This document shows positions 32,660 through 44,146 of a stretch of DNA of 64,000 bases, in pieces. Both the position numbers and the translations under genes were made by a program. Each line of letters begins with the position of its first letter. The first letter of the stretch is position 1. A model generated the notes under the pieces. It did no database searches and was not told the origin of the DNA. It saw only the letters and a list, made by a program, of their open reading frames with translations. The stretch spans positions 1,731,772 through 1,795,771 of the forward strand of contig CAJINV010000005.1 in NCBI GenBank assembly GCA_905178155.1, read 5' to 3'. This DNA is from Amoebophrya sp. A120. Lineage: Eukaryota; Sar; Dinophyceae; Syndiniales; Amoebophryaceae.

Positions 32660-33800
32660 TCCTGCTTTTGGGTTGTTTCGTCCCTACTCGAAATCCAGCG
32701 TGGCCGTGGCACCGAGTTGTACTACGGGACGAACTAAGGTTCCTGTAGTTCGGGCGATGTCAAGTAGAACAACCAGCGGGCCGGGGTAGCTCACTTCACC
32801 TAGGAGTGCGGCTATGGGGGCAGAGTGAATTTTGTTTCATCAACAAAAACTACTACGTCATGGTGAGTGACATTTTGCTCCTCTTCGGTGCTGGCGGCAC
32901 CAACGAAGATCTACTACCTTAAGCTTTATCATTTCTTGTCCCACATTTTCGTTCTACATGCGCATTCCCCATCATCACGACTATCGCTAGTGCCATACTT
33001 CCAGTTACATTTTTGCGTGGTGGAGAAAAATTTCTCACATGTTGTTCGTTCCACATTTGATATTGAATCTCGTCCAATAGTACGGAAGTTGCACAAGAAC
33101 TTCGCCGTGCTTCGCATCAAGCTGTATTTTGAAACGAAGCTCCTGCACCTCAACACGTGGCGGACGAAACACAGGGACACCAGACAAGAACGCACCAGGA
33201 ATTCATCACTTTACAAAGAAAAATGGAGAGCTTCTACACCATGATTTTTGCGTTTTCAACTCCGTCGTCGAGCGGTAGGAAAGATTACCAGGCAACTCAG
33301 GGAAAACTACGATCAGTTGAGGATACTAGCACAACCACGAGGTCGTCATGCCGCAGGCGAACGTTCTTACGACATTAGAACGAACAGAGTAAAAACTTTC
33401 ATCAGCGCCCATTTTTGCCGACAACTACAGAAGCTGCGCCACCAGCTGCACGGGAGGCAGCGGGGCTTTGAAGAAAAGTTTGGGTCATTTCTTCTCGCCT
33501 GTTGTACGTTGCAGTTCCTCTTCCTTTGCTTGATGATGATATCGACTCGACTTTATTGTACTACAACGAAGCTGCACAAGAACCTCGTCCGTTGTTCCAC
33601 CAAGTAGATTGAACGGAATCTTTTCATCAAGAAATTGTGCGTCGTACACGACAATTTATTGCTTTATGTTTGATGCTGAATCATTCTTTCCGCTTCACGG
33701 TTTCTGTTCCGCTTCCGCCCGCTCCGCCAGGAGCAGGTTGACACACGTTGAGCATATAGTTAGATCATATACCCCTCGACTAAGTAACAAGAAGCAGCTC
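32660..33800. other. Intergenic between DNAAF3 and the giant GTPase
   Basis: Presumed 5' flank of the GTPase gene. AT-rich; short open frames on both strands lack protein-like composition. No element or RNA recognised. Confidence 0.45.
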
Positions 33801-33804
33801 GTCC

Positions 33805-36800
33805 CTAATCTAAATCTGCCATGTTAACCACGGTCGTCCCGGATGATGCTGATCCCGCACTCGTGCCGCCCGCTTTTGCTGCGTCGATCACACAGTTTTT
33901 GAAGGTTTGCTCGCTTCCAAAGTGCACGAAATCTGGCAAGGAAAACTCGATTTCCTTGGCCCGCTGCTCGCTCGGAACGTCGGGCATTTTCACCAACCGT
34001 TCGCCTCTGAACATCTTCAGCTATCCAGGAAAAAACTACACCCATTCGATTCCCAACATCCATCTTTTGCATGACAAGCACAGAAGTTTATGCATGTTTT
34101 GCATGACAAATTGGATGGGGATGGGTTTTTTTTTCTGGATATCAACCCGAGCTTTTCCATGGCTTCCTTCATTCTGTTGCGGTATCCCAGCTTCACTTTC
34201 GCGTCAAAATGCACCTGGTACTTAAAGGTCTCGCAGGTGACGACGCAGCCGGGTTTCAGTGATTTGGTGAAGGAAAATGTTGTTCCTTTCGTCGTTTTCT
34301 CCACCAGGCCCGAGGCTTCCAGGAGCGGCAAAACCGCCATGTTGCCGAAAAATACACGGTCGAAAGCCTGGTTTATTTATGCAGGGTGAAGATCATGGAA
34401 GTTTTCTACTTCGAGAAAAAAATGAGCTGGCGCTGCCCATCTATGCGCCGCATGACATTTTTGCTGCACACTAAAGAACGAATGTGATGATGAACCGAAG
34501 ACTATCATCATGGTGCGGAATGAGCAAGAGGAAAAATTCTGAAGATGACAGAGCTATTCATGATACTTAAGTAAGTACCGCTTCAAATTTCGTCTTCCGC
34601 AGGGATTCCTCCAAGTTTCCCGTGAGCAACACAAGCTTCACACCCTCCATGGCGGGCAACCGTTTCTTCTTTTTCCAAGAATTCTCCTCGTCCTCCAGTT
34701 TCTTCAGCGCGTTCCCATCCTCGTCCACCTCTTCAATCACGCAGTTCTGGTTCCGCAGCGCGTCGACCGGGGTGGCGTAGGGGAAAATGTTTTCCTCCGG
34801 TTTTTCGGGCGGCAAATTGAACTCCTGGTAGTCTTGCATCTCCCGGATCCACGCCTCCAAATTAAACTCCGCCACGTCCATATCCACGAAAAAAATGTGT
34901 AAGTCACTGTAAGTCGTGCAGCATCAATGAACGAATTCGTTTTATTGCCTTTATACAAAAATAACATCAACATGCGAATCTAGTACGTGAAAAGACGTAT
35001 CATGTTGAAACTACGCCATGACGCACTTCCAGCAGCATGACAAGTGTGTGTCTTCCATCGTCCGCAACACAGACGTACACTTACACAGTTTTTTTCTTGC
35101 ATAGTCGACCGCAGTGTTGCGGTGCTGCTCCTGCGCTTTTTTAAACAGCCGGCTCTTGTCGTTCCCGTTGTGGGTGTATCCAGTGCAAAAATATCTTAGT
35201 AGTGGTGATTGCAAGTAATAATGCATATCCAACTTCTTATAAATACGCCAAATAGCATTACCATTTCTCATGCTGAGAAAATCTGTGAATGCAATTTCTA
35301 CTACGATACGTTTGCAGAGGATAGGGTGTCCACACCGAATGTGAAGTACGGGGAGTTGATGATGTCAGCCATCCAATACAAAAGTACTTATTGTTCGTCA
35401 TTGCAATCGTACATGAAAAATGTCCTTCGCCTTCCCACTCCTAAACTAACACTAAATCGGAATTACAAACTGCATAAAGTGGGCGCATTCTGGGCAAGTT
35501 TGTGATGCAATTAAGCGCCGCTAGTACGATAATACTTTTGCGATGCATATCGGCCCAGAACCTGTGATATGGATTCTCAATTGCAATCAGGTGAAACCAA
35601 ACGTGAGCATGGCATCAATAACAATACGAACTGGTAAACACTACATGAAAACAAGAACGCTCCTTCTACTTCTACCTCTACGAGAAATTTACTGATATAG
35701 GAGCACCGTCGAGCTAAATAAACTACCCGCGCACGAGCACGCTGGTTCCTTTTTCGCGTGACTTGCCGTCGATGTAGCTGGCCAGTGAGCGGTTGGGCAC
35801 GGTGTAGGACCCAAGCCGGGACTCGAAGGCGACGCCGGTGTGACAGAAATCCCGGTAGTGGTATGAACTGCAAAAGTATCGCACTCGTATAAATAAATGC
35901 ATTGAGCATGAGAAATAAAATCTGTAATGCTGATTTACGTTGGGAAAAAGATTTGTAATGCATGATTGCAATACGAGTAGCGATACTTTTGCACTGCATA
36001 AGTGGTACCAGTGGACAATACTTGCAACAGGTTTTATGTTCAACTGATAATCGTGGTCCATCAGGTTCTTCCGGTGCTCGTACCGCGCGCGGTAGTACCC
36101 TTAGAGTTGTATATTAGGAAGGAATGGCTTCGTATTTTTCCGTGAAAGAGGAGCAGGAGCAAGACAGAAATCGATACCAGCCGCAAATCGATTATGAACT
36201 ACACAAACGCAAACCAAAGTAAGTGTGCGTATAATATTAATGAGTACCAGAATAAAATCACGATGGATATGATTACCGATCATAGCTTAATTACCACGCA
36301 TCCTGTCGTCCCGCAGCTGTTCGACATCAAAGGGAACGTCCGCTTTCCAGCCCCGAATCACGTTCTCTAACTCGTCTCGCTTCTTTATCCACAGCAAATC
36401 GAAATTTCCCGCACACTTAGGAATGTGGTTTCTGCATGACAAACCGTTCCGCATCCGCTCATTTTGTTCAGCATGACAAGTGGCATAATCTACTCAATTT
36501 GGCGAAATTTGTGATGCATTTTGTCCGTGCAAGTGTATGAGAAATTTGTATTGCATATCCTTGAAGCGCAAGCAACTGAAATCGAAAACGTCCGCCAGGA
36601 AGTCGTCTTTCGCCGTTTCAGAAGCGACGGCGAGCAACCGCTTCACCTGCTCGGAGAGGTACCTGAAAGGGGATGTCGCGCCAAGATGAAAAAAGTCGAG
36701 TTCCGAATTTTTATTCAACACATGCTAATTTTCTGATCTTGTAGGACAACCAAGACAACCAAGACAGACAACCTCTGTCATGCCGGAAATAATTGATGTT

Positions 36801-37754
36801 GCGAGCCTCATGTTATACATCATTATTTCGGTTTACTTCCCTTCAGTAAAAGTGGTAATATGACCCCTACATTGCAAGTTTTCTCTGTTATGCAGAGAAA
36901 GTTGCTGACCAAGTAGTCACGATATCAAATGTGCAAGCTGTATACTTGCTGTCCCTGTCGCGCACGAGGGCGTTTCCGTACAGTGTGAGAAACAGCTCCG
37001 CCCGGTCGCGGGGCGTCAGCTCCGTATTGGAAAGGATTTGCAGAAAGAGTAAGTGCCGTGCCGTCACCTCCACCTGGTTGTCGTGCAGAAAAAACCGCAA
37101 TTTTTTGTCTTTCACGCCTAGCCTGTGCCACTTCGCCACCGTTTTCATCACGAACCGCAGGTCCGCGCCCCCGGAAATCAACACGTTGTAATACTCCGAC
37201 TCCTATGCCTTGCAGACGTTAAAATGACGGTCGTTGTCGTACTGGCCGTAGCATATTAGCATGATTGAGATTGCATCAACTTGTACATGCATATACTACA
37301 AATGAATCTCGAGGATGACGCCGCGTGGGTCATGCTGACGCGAAAGGTTGTATAATGCAGTTACTCCTAGTGTGAGTGTGACACTTTGACTTTTGAGGAC
37401 ATCAAGGCATAACTCCGCCCCGAATTTGTCTTCCGCATCAGCCTCGTCGCTTGTGCCCATCAGCATCTCCTCCAGTGTCTTTTCCTTCTTTTTCTTGCCA
37501 CTACTCGGCTTAGAAGAAGAGGACGACGCAGCGGCAGAGTCTCCTGTCAACCTCGTCTTCCCACCACAGGAACTGTGGTCCTCGTCTGCGCTTGTTTTCG
37601 GTCGGGGCACGGCTTCGGGGAAGTCGCCGACTAGGTCCGCCGCAGGGCTGAGGCCCCAGAAATGGATGAAACCAATGCCATCCACGCCGTCGGAGGCGTA
37701 GTCCTGGGGCTTCTCGAAGTTTTTGCTCACGGCAATTTGATAGCCGGACGCCAT
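33805..37754 (-). CDS. DNAAF3: Dynein axonemal assembly factor 3 homologue (~690 aa, about 12 exons)
   Basis: Start ATG at 37754 (MASGYQIAVSKNFE), stop TAG at 33805. DNAAF3 (Chlamydomonas PF22) is a cytoplasmic factor that helps assemble ciliary dynein arms before transport into the axoneme. Family hallmarks in order: GFIHFWGLSPAADL near the start; NVLISGGADLRFVMKTVAKW (exon from 37202); YGNALVRD; WYHYRDFCHTGVAFE...YTVPNRSLAS (36005-35750); RGFWADIINSPYFTFG across an element; then a FDRVFFGN strand and the C-terminal ETFKYQVHF region. GT-AG introns include 36947-37201 boundaries, 34368-34578 and ~35576-35728; the exon 2-exon 3 junction (near 36740-36945) is unresolved. Five introner elements interrupt it. 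Its presence implies a cell stage with motile flagella. Confidence 0.82.
34022..34141. mobile_element. Introner element, family H
   Basis: 120 bp, the shortest seen. TATCCAGGAAAAAACTACAC left end; GGGTTTTTTTTTCTGGATA right end. Flanks TCAGC and TCAAC. Junction E-K-L-G-L-K-M-F-R in frame. Confidence 0.85.
35177..35323. mobile_element. Introner element, family A
   Basis: 147 bp. TATCCAGTGCAAAAATATC left, inverse right; exact duplication GGGTG. Junction G-V-D-T-H-N-G-N in DNAAF3. Confidence 0.93.
35370..35549. mobile_element. Introner element, family A
   Basis: 180 bp, with a diverged left end (CATCCAATACAAAAGTAC) and right end ACTTTTGCGATGCATA. Flanks TCAGC and TCGGC. It interrupts the conserved FWADI motif of DNAAF3; removal restores F-W-A-D-I-I-N-S. 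Confidence 0.87.
35862..36000. mobile_element. Introner element, family A
   Basis: 139 bp. TATGAACTGCAAAAGTATCG left; GCGATACTTTTGCACTGCATA-type right end. Exact duplication AGTGG. Junction W-Y-H-Y-R-D-F-C in frame. Confidence 0.94.
36420..36558. mobile_element. Introner-like element, unclassified
   Basis: About 139 bp between coding stretches ending in LRF-K and beginning C-A-G-N-F-D. The edges lack a GT donor on the coding strand. It carries several CATGACAAA and TTTGTGATGC motifs. Inverted ends are weak (ATATGCAATACAAATTTC against AGGAATGTGGTTTCTG). Confidence 0.6.
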
Positions 37755-37959
37755 TTTGTTTCAAGCGTTCGCGTTGTTATTTCTTTATTGGTTCGACAAG
37801 GTGGAACAAGAACAAGGCATGGTACGGAATAGGTGCAGTTCCATCGTGTTTCATGTTTTTGCTTTAAAAGGAATTGAAAAAGTAACAACAGAAGATCTTA
37901 AAGGCAACTCATTTAGAGTAACGCACTCCATAAAATGGTAGACATTTGACACACATAAA

Positions 37960-38245
37960 GAGGAGGCTGTTGGTCTCCGGTCCTCGGTCCTCAGTCCGTC
38001 GCGAGGTAATATATGAGGAGATAAGAAGGGAGAAGCGCCAGGCACATAAGAAGGAGGCTGTTGGTCTCCGGTCCTCGGTCCTCACTCCATCGCGAGGGAG
38101 TAGATGAGGAGAGAAGAAGGGAGAGGCACCAGACACATAAGAAGGAGGCTGCTGGTCTCCGGTCCTCGGTCCTCACTCCATTACGAGGTAGGACGTGAGG
38201 AGATAAGAAGGTAGAAACACCAGACACATAAGAAGGAGTCAGGCA
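37960..38245. repeat. Satellite block, three ~90-bp units
   Basis: Units contain CTGGTCTCCGGTCCTCGGTC, a TCCATCGCGAGG-like segment, GAGGAGATAAGAAGG, and CACATAAGAAGGAGG. The same sequence recurs at 39575-39770 and, inverted, at 42170-43345. Confidence 0.9.
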
Positions 38246-38249
38246 GACA

Positions 38250-39570
38250 GCCCCGGGCGGTTTCTGTTTCTAGTTATTTCCTAAAAGTTGGCTAATTGGG
38301 GAGCTCGATGGGTGTCTTGTTGGCAGCCGGGGGGCCGCGTTTGGCCGCCCCCGGGGCAATGGCGTGGCGCCGGTTTTTGTGTGTGTTTTGTGGGTACCGG
38401 GAACGCCCCGGACGGTGTGGCGCGTCGACAATCGGAGGCCCGCCGCATCCTCTCTGTGGATCCTCACCGGCCCCGAGGTGCAGGCTTCGCATTTGGGGCC
38501 GTTGCCGTTTTGTCATTCCCCTCGGGAGGGCGCCAGGGTTCCCGGATTTCGGTCTGTGTGTGGTGCCCTCTGCCGCGCGGGGCCCGCGCCCTGACTCCGG
38601 GGTCGGGGCGACAGGGGATCGCGCCATTGGTCTGTGTTCTCCATCTTTTCCCGGGGCGGCCGTCCGGTATTCTCCCCCGGGAAGAATCGGCGGGGCCTCG
38701 GGAAAAAGGCCCGCTTTTGCTTGCTAAAACACCTCCCGGAAAATTCTAATTTGAAATTCTAAAACGCCGCTAATCTGTTTCGGGCCCAATTCTGGACCCG
38801 AAAAATGCCCTGGCTAATTGTTACCTAATTTGTTGCTAATTGATTGCTAATTGGCTGGCTAATTTGCATCGGGTGGGAATTTCGTGTGTGATTTCGCCTA
38901 TACCTCGGGCATAGGCAAAATCGCACTTGTTTTTTGCGTTGTTCTGCAAATTAGACAGGGCCTGGGGCCTTGGGGTTCTGCAAATTAGACGCAAGTTAGC
39001 CCACCAATTAGAACAGGGGGGCAAAGAAATTAGATTGCAAATTAGCAGGGTTTTTTTTGGGGGTCCGCCGGGTCCCGGAGGGCGTTCCGGGAGTTGTTTT
39101 AGCCACCAATTGTCCAGCTTTTCTGCCTTTGCCGATTCGCAAATTAGCCGGCTTCGTTGTCTCCTGCTTCGGGTTTCTGTTCTGTGTCCTCCTCGCCCGG
39201 GTTCGGCGCAGGCGATGTCCTCCCCATTCCGTTTTTTTGAGTGCTTGGGGGTGGCCAGGTTAGTTGGGCGATGATGCTCGAGGTTGGGGCTCATGTTTTT
39301 GTGGTGCCGATCCCATGTCCCGGTCGTCGGGACAGCGTGCGCCAATTTCGCCTCTTGGGCGCAGGCAGACCCACGTCCGGAAGGTGTCCTTGGTTGTGTT
39401 TCTTTTGCCGGGCGCGTGTATTGCCATCAACATGCTTCGCCCATCGCTCGGACTTTGGGCGCCTGTCGTTTCAGGTGGGCTCGCCGAGGATCGACCCTTC
39501 GCGTTTTTTAGTACTCAAATTAGCCAAGAACCAGAATCCAATTAGAAGAAAAGGGCGCCCGGGCCTGTCT
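38250..39570. other. GC-rich spacer between satellite blocks
   Basis: GC-rich to ~38750, then a segment (~38740-39150) rich in recurring GCTAATT/AATTAG words. Long frames on both strands reflect composition; no gene called. Confidence 0.45.
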
Positions 39571-39574
39571 GCCT

Positions 39575-39770
39575 GAAAGGAGGCTGCTGGTCCCCGGTCC
39601 TCGGTCCTCAGTTCCTCGCGAGGTAATACGTGCCGAGACAAGGAGGCAGAAGCACCAGACACATGCGCAGGAGGATGCTGCCCTTCGGTCCTCGGGCCTC
39701 GGTTCATCTCGAGGCTAGCAATATAGGGCGGGGCAAGATAGAAGGTAGAGGCACCAGGCACATACCACCT
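39575..39770. repeat. Satellite block, two diverged units
   Basis: Same orientation as the 37960 block (GGTCCCCGGTCCTCGGTCCT and GGTCCTCGGGCCTCGGTTC), with the GCACCAGACACAT tail in each unit. Confidence 0.85.
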
Positions 39771-39774
39771 TGCT

Positions 39775-42165
39775 GGGCGTTTCGCAGTGCGGGGGGAAAT
39801 ATGAGGGCAGGCATTTGCTTGTCGTTTCGCGGAAGATGATGCTCGTTGCTCTCGAGCATGCGCATCATCTCCCGCAGGCCGCAGGCAGATATCTACAGCT
39901 GCCGGATCTTACATGGTTCCGTGAAGCCGAAGCAGGCGGCGGAATGGGAATCTTCCGGCTCACCGGAAGAGCCTTCCGGTTCCGATTCCGGTTTTGCCGT
40001 CCGAAGTGCTTCTCTTTCATCTTCTAAAGCCGCGAAGCTGCGACTTTGTGTGTGATTTCGCCTACCCGGCAGCTTTAGCGGATTTTTAGAAGCCTCGAAG
40101 CTGCCGCGTGGGCGAAAGAATTAGAAGAATTGCAGAGGCGGAATTAGAAAGCAGAACTAAAGGCATTGCTAAAGGATTTCTTAGAGGCCTTCTCAGAGGC
40201 CATAGCAGAAATGGACCACCAGGAGGCAGCTACTTGTAGCGCAGCACTGCGCAGCCGCCCTCGGGTTGTTGAAGCGACCACCTCAGCACCGCCCGCATTT
40301 GCAAAAGCTGAGGCGGCCACTTCGACCATTGGGGCGGCACGTGCTCCGCTGCATGTTCTCCGCTGCGCGCGGGCACCAGCGCGCGCCGCGAGCTTTTTTT
40401 CAGTTTGCGGGCGCGCGTCGCGCGCTTGAAGCGCTTTCTTTTGTTGCATCCGTATGCCAATCCACGCGCGCGCCGCGCGCGCCCAAGCAATATCTGTCGT
40501 TCTGCTTCATTCTGTTCCAGCTACACCGCAGAAACCGCGCAGAGACCCAGCTGAGAAAACGCAGCAAGCAAAGCAAATTTTTTCTCGCCGGGGCGGGGAA
40601 GTTGTGGCCTGAGATTTTTGAAGCCCGAAAAGGAAACACTGGTCGGGCCCGGATGGGCCCGGCCATCTGTGGATACCTACGGCCCGCCAGACGACCGACC
40701 GCGCCTACGTATCGAGAAGGAGGCCAATTAATCGCGCGGCCTCTAAAACAAAAAAATAAAAATGAAAACAAAGTAGGGCACAAAAGTAGGCCAAAAAAGT
40801 AGGGCGAAAAAGTAAGACAAAAAACAACAGCAAAAAATAAGAACAAAAAATGAGAACAAAAAGTAAGACACAAACGCAAGCCCAAAACGCAAGAGCGTGA
40901 AAGCGCCCCCGAATTAGAGCGCGGCAAAGGTCTCGCACACAAGGGCGACGCCCCGACGGCTTTCGCCCAATTCCGGAAATGCCATGGGTGGGCGGCCGCA
41001 ACACAACAGAGGACAGCGAAGAGGAAAAGGGGGCGCAGCCAGAAGCGAAAGCCTGCGCCGGAAATGGCCAAGGCCGACCGTAAATTTTTTAGGCTTTGAG
41101 TGGGGCCGTCTCCGCAAGGCGCGGCCCAGCAAAAAAAACAAAGCACATGGGCCGGCGCGATTCTGATTAGTGCGATCAGCTTCATGCCCGTAATGGATCA
41201 AGATGGTCCCGCCACTTTGAAATGGGCCACCCAAGTCCCGACCCGCGTGCCCTTCCTGATCTTTCAAACCAGGTCGCGGCCGACAAGCAACTGAAAGGCG
41301 AGCCGCGGAAAAAAAAAACGAAGGCCGCGCGGGTCGTTTTCATTTGATTGGGGCGGATACCTGCTGGGCGGTGCAGAAATGTATGCTGAAGGCTGACAAA
41401 CCGGCTGGATTTTGTTCATTTCGCCCGTAACTAATCGGACAGCCCGAAGCCAACCGGTCGGGGGTGGAAGCCGAAGGGGCCGGCGCAGATACTGCCTCGG
41501 ACCCTTCTCCCAGCGACAACGACGGACAGCAGCCCCCGGAGCCCCGGCCCGTCGCCTCGAAGTTTCGGCGATGACGAAGGCGGCGCAGGCGGCTAGTGAT
41601 TTCGGTGGGCGGCCACCAATCTGCCAGGTGGCGCGTTTCGTGTTGAAATGCAGGGGGGCGCAAAGAACAACAGCGCGCGCGCGTGGTTCACAGCCTGGCA
41701 GATCGCAAGCGAGGCCGGGCGCGCGCTGTGCATCGCTATCTTTGTTCCCGCGTAGTGCACCGCTTCGCCTTCAGAGCCAGGCGAAGGAATCAACGAAAGC
41801 CGTAAGACCCTGGCGCCGTATGTGGGCGCGCGCGGGCTCACGTCCGTCGTGTCGCTCGGTTGCCGGTTGTGTGATCAAAAGCAACGGGGGCCGGGGCGCC
41901 GTGGCGCTTCAGTTCGCCGCCTGTTCATTTAGTATGTACGGGCGCGCCCGCCAGGGAGGCGAGGAAAAATGGCGGCGCTCGGTCGCCTCCTGTTGCGCCC
42001 GGGCTCCCTCCGCGACGTCATTCATTTTCATGTGCGTCACGGCCGCGGCCGCTGGAACAAACAAAGTCCGGGGGCGGGGCCTGTGCGGGGGGAGCGGCGG
42101 CCGGCCCGATTGCTTTCGTTCGGCCTCCCTGCTGCCTAGCGCGACACGTATTGTTTGCGCCAACT
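39775..42165. other. GC-rich, low-complexity spacer
   Basis: Mixed GC-rich sequence with an A-rich AAAAGTAGG/AAAAATAAG stretch (~40740-40880). Open frames on both strands are compositional. No RNA or introner element recognised. Confidence 0.4.
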
Positions 42166-42169
42166 CAGA

Positions 42170-43345
42170 TATTACCAACCTCGGGAGGAACGGAGGGCCG
42201 AGGACCAGAGACCCACACGCCCCCGCCGATGTCCGTAGGCCTTCGACCTGTTTCTGTATGTAAGTGGTGCGCCGCCCCATGAGGGACGGAGGACCGAGAG
42301 CCGGAGACGAACAGGCTCCGTCGTAAATGCCTGGCCTTTGTACCATGCTAGCAATCACGCTCGCCGGGTCTGATCGCTCTACAGACTCACTCAGGGCCGA
42401 GGACCGGAAAGCAGCAGGCCCCTGCGTGGGGGCTTTCTGCCTTCTTATCTGTCTCGCCAGGCGCCGCCCCGCGATGAACTGCAGACCGAGTGCCGGAGAC
42501 CAACAGCCCGCGCGCATTTGTGTGAGCTTTCTGCCCTCTTTCTTATCTCGCCAGCTGCTGCCCCGCGATGGACTGAGGGGGGGCCGTGGACCAATTGGCC
42601 CCCTTTTTTTTGTGTGGGGGCTTTCTACCTTCTTTCCCCGTCGGATCTTGCCCGGTGATGGACCGAGGGCCGGAGACCAACAAACTCCCTTTGATGTGTG
42701 TCGGCCTTCTACCTTCTTGCCTCGCCATCTATTGCCTTGCGATGGACTGGGGACCGAGGACCGGAGACCAGCCGGCCCCCTGTGATGTGTGTGGGTTTTC
42801 TGCCTTCTTATCTCGCCAACTACTACCCTGCGAAGGACTGAGGACCGAGGACCGGAGACCAACGAACTCCCTCTGATGTGTGTGGGCTTTCTCCCTTCTT
42901 CTCTCGTCGTCTTTCTATTGCCTTGGGATGGACTGAGGCCCGAGGACCGGAGACCAACAAGCCCCATCCTATGTGTGAGCTTTCTCCCTTCTTCTCTCGC
43001 TGTCTTCTATTACATCGGGATGGACTGAGGACCGAGGACCGGAGACCAACAAACCCCCTTTCTTGATGTGTGTGCGCTTTCTTCTTTCTTCTCTCGTTGT
43101 CTTCTATTACCTTGGGAGGGACTGATGACCGAGGACCGGAGACCAACAAACCCCCGCTGATGTGTGTGAGCTTTCCCCCTTCTTCTGTTGCCTTGGGATG
43201 GACTGAGGACCGAGGACCGGAGACCAACAAACCCCCCTTGATCGATGTGTGTGGGCTTTCTCCCTTCTTCTCTCGTTGTCTTCTATTGCCTTGGGATGGA
43301 CTGAGGACGGAGGACCGGAGACCAACAGACCCCCTCTGATGTGTG
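42170..43345. repeat. Tandem satellite, about eleven ~90-110-bp units, inverted
   Basis: Units carry GACTGAGGACCGAGGACCGG, AGACCAACAAAC, GATGTGTGTG and CTTCTTCTCTCG, the reverse complement of the block at 37960-38245. Unit similarity is highest at 42830-43330. Confidence 0.92.
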
Positions 43346-44146
43346 TGAGGTGTCTCCTTTTGTGGAAGTTGAGTAGTTGAGTGGTGTCTGTTGTTGCTGC
43401 AGTTCTTGCTCAAGTAGAGAAAAAACACAAATCACGATGGTGCTGCACCTATTCCGTACCATGCCAACAACAAGAACTCGGGTGCGGCCTAAAAATAAAT
43501 GCGCTTTTGCTCTGGTGCCAGTGTTCCTGGTTCTGTATTTTCATTTTCATCTCCAGCACGGAGTGGTGGTCGTGCGCCTGCGCCTCGAAAAACTCCACTC
43601 CCATGAACTTGAATAAACGGCCTCCAATTTTTATGTTCATCTGCAGCTCTGCTCTAACAAGTGCGTCGAGCAGAGGACGTTCTTGAAGCTATTTTTCATC
43701 ACTACAACGCCTCTCTAGTACCGCATAGGAGGTTTGATGCGCCGCCAACGCTCATCTCCACTCAGAAATCGCAGATAAACTGCTCGAAGACACGACAACT
43801 AGGAAGTTACAGTGGTCAGCACCACTTCCTCCATCATGTTTCAGTTTCTGTTGCTTGTTCTTTTGCCTCATTGCAAAAATATGAAAAGGAAATTTCGGTC
43901 CCGCCCCTGCCTGCCGTGGGATAGGTGCAGCTACCCTACAGCTACACCGAAACGCTTGTTAAAAGTGTTGTAATAAGGAGATCTACCAAACCTGCACGAG
44001 ATTCTTTTATTTCTTGTGCAGAACATCCTCTAGTAAGTTGTGGGCACTACATCACATTTTTTCACTATAACACTGTAGCAGTTTCGGTCACACAGCTCTA
44101 CTACAGTCTTCATCATTCATATTCCTCATGCTGGGCTGTGGCTGAA
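43346..44146. other. Intergenic, 3' of the BT1-like transporter
   Basis: No supported coding region or element. Confidence 0.45.

Noticed and set aside
42172-43428. Minus-strand frames through the satellite (SGPRSSV-type repeats)
   Set aside because: Satellite translation; frame shifts between units of variable length and no unique sequence is attached.
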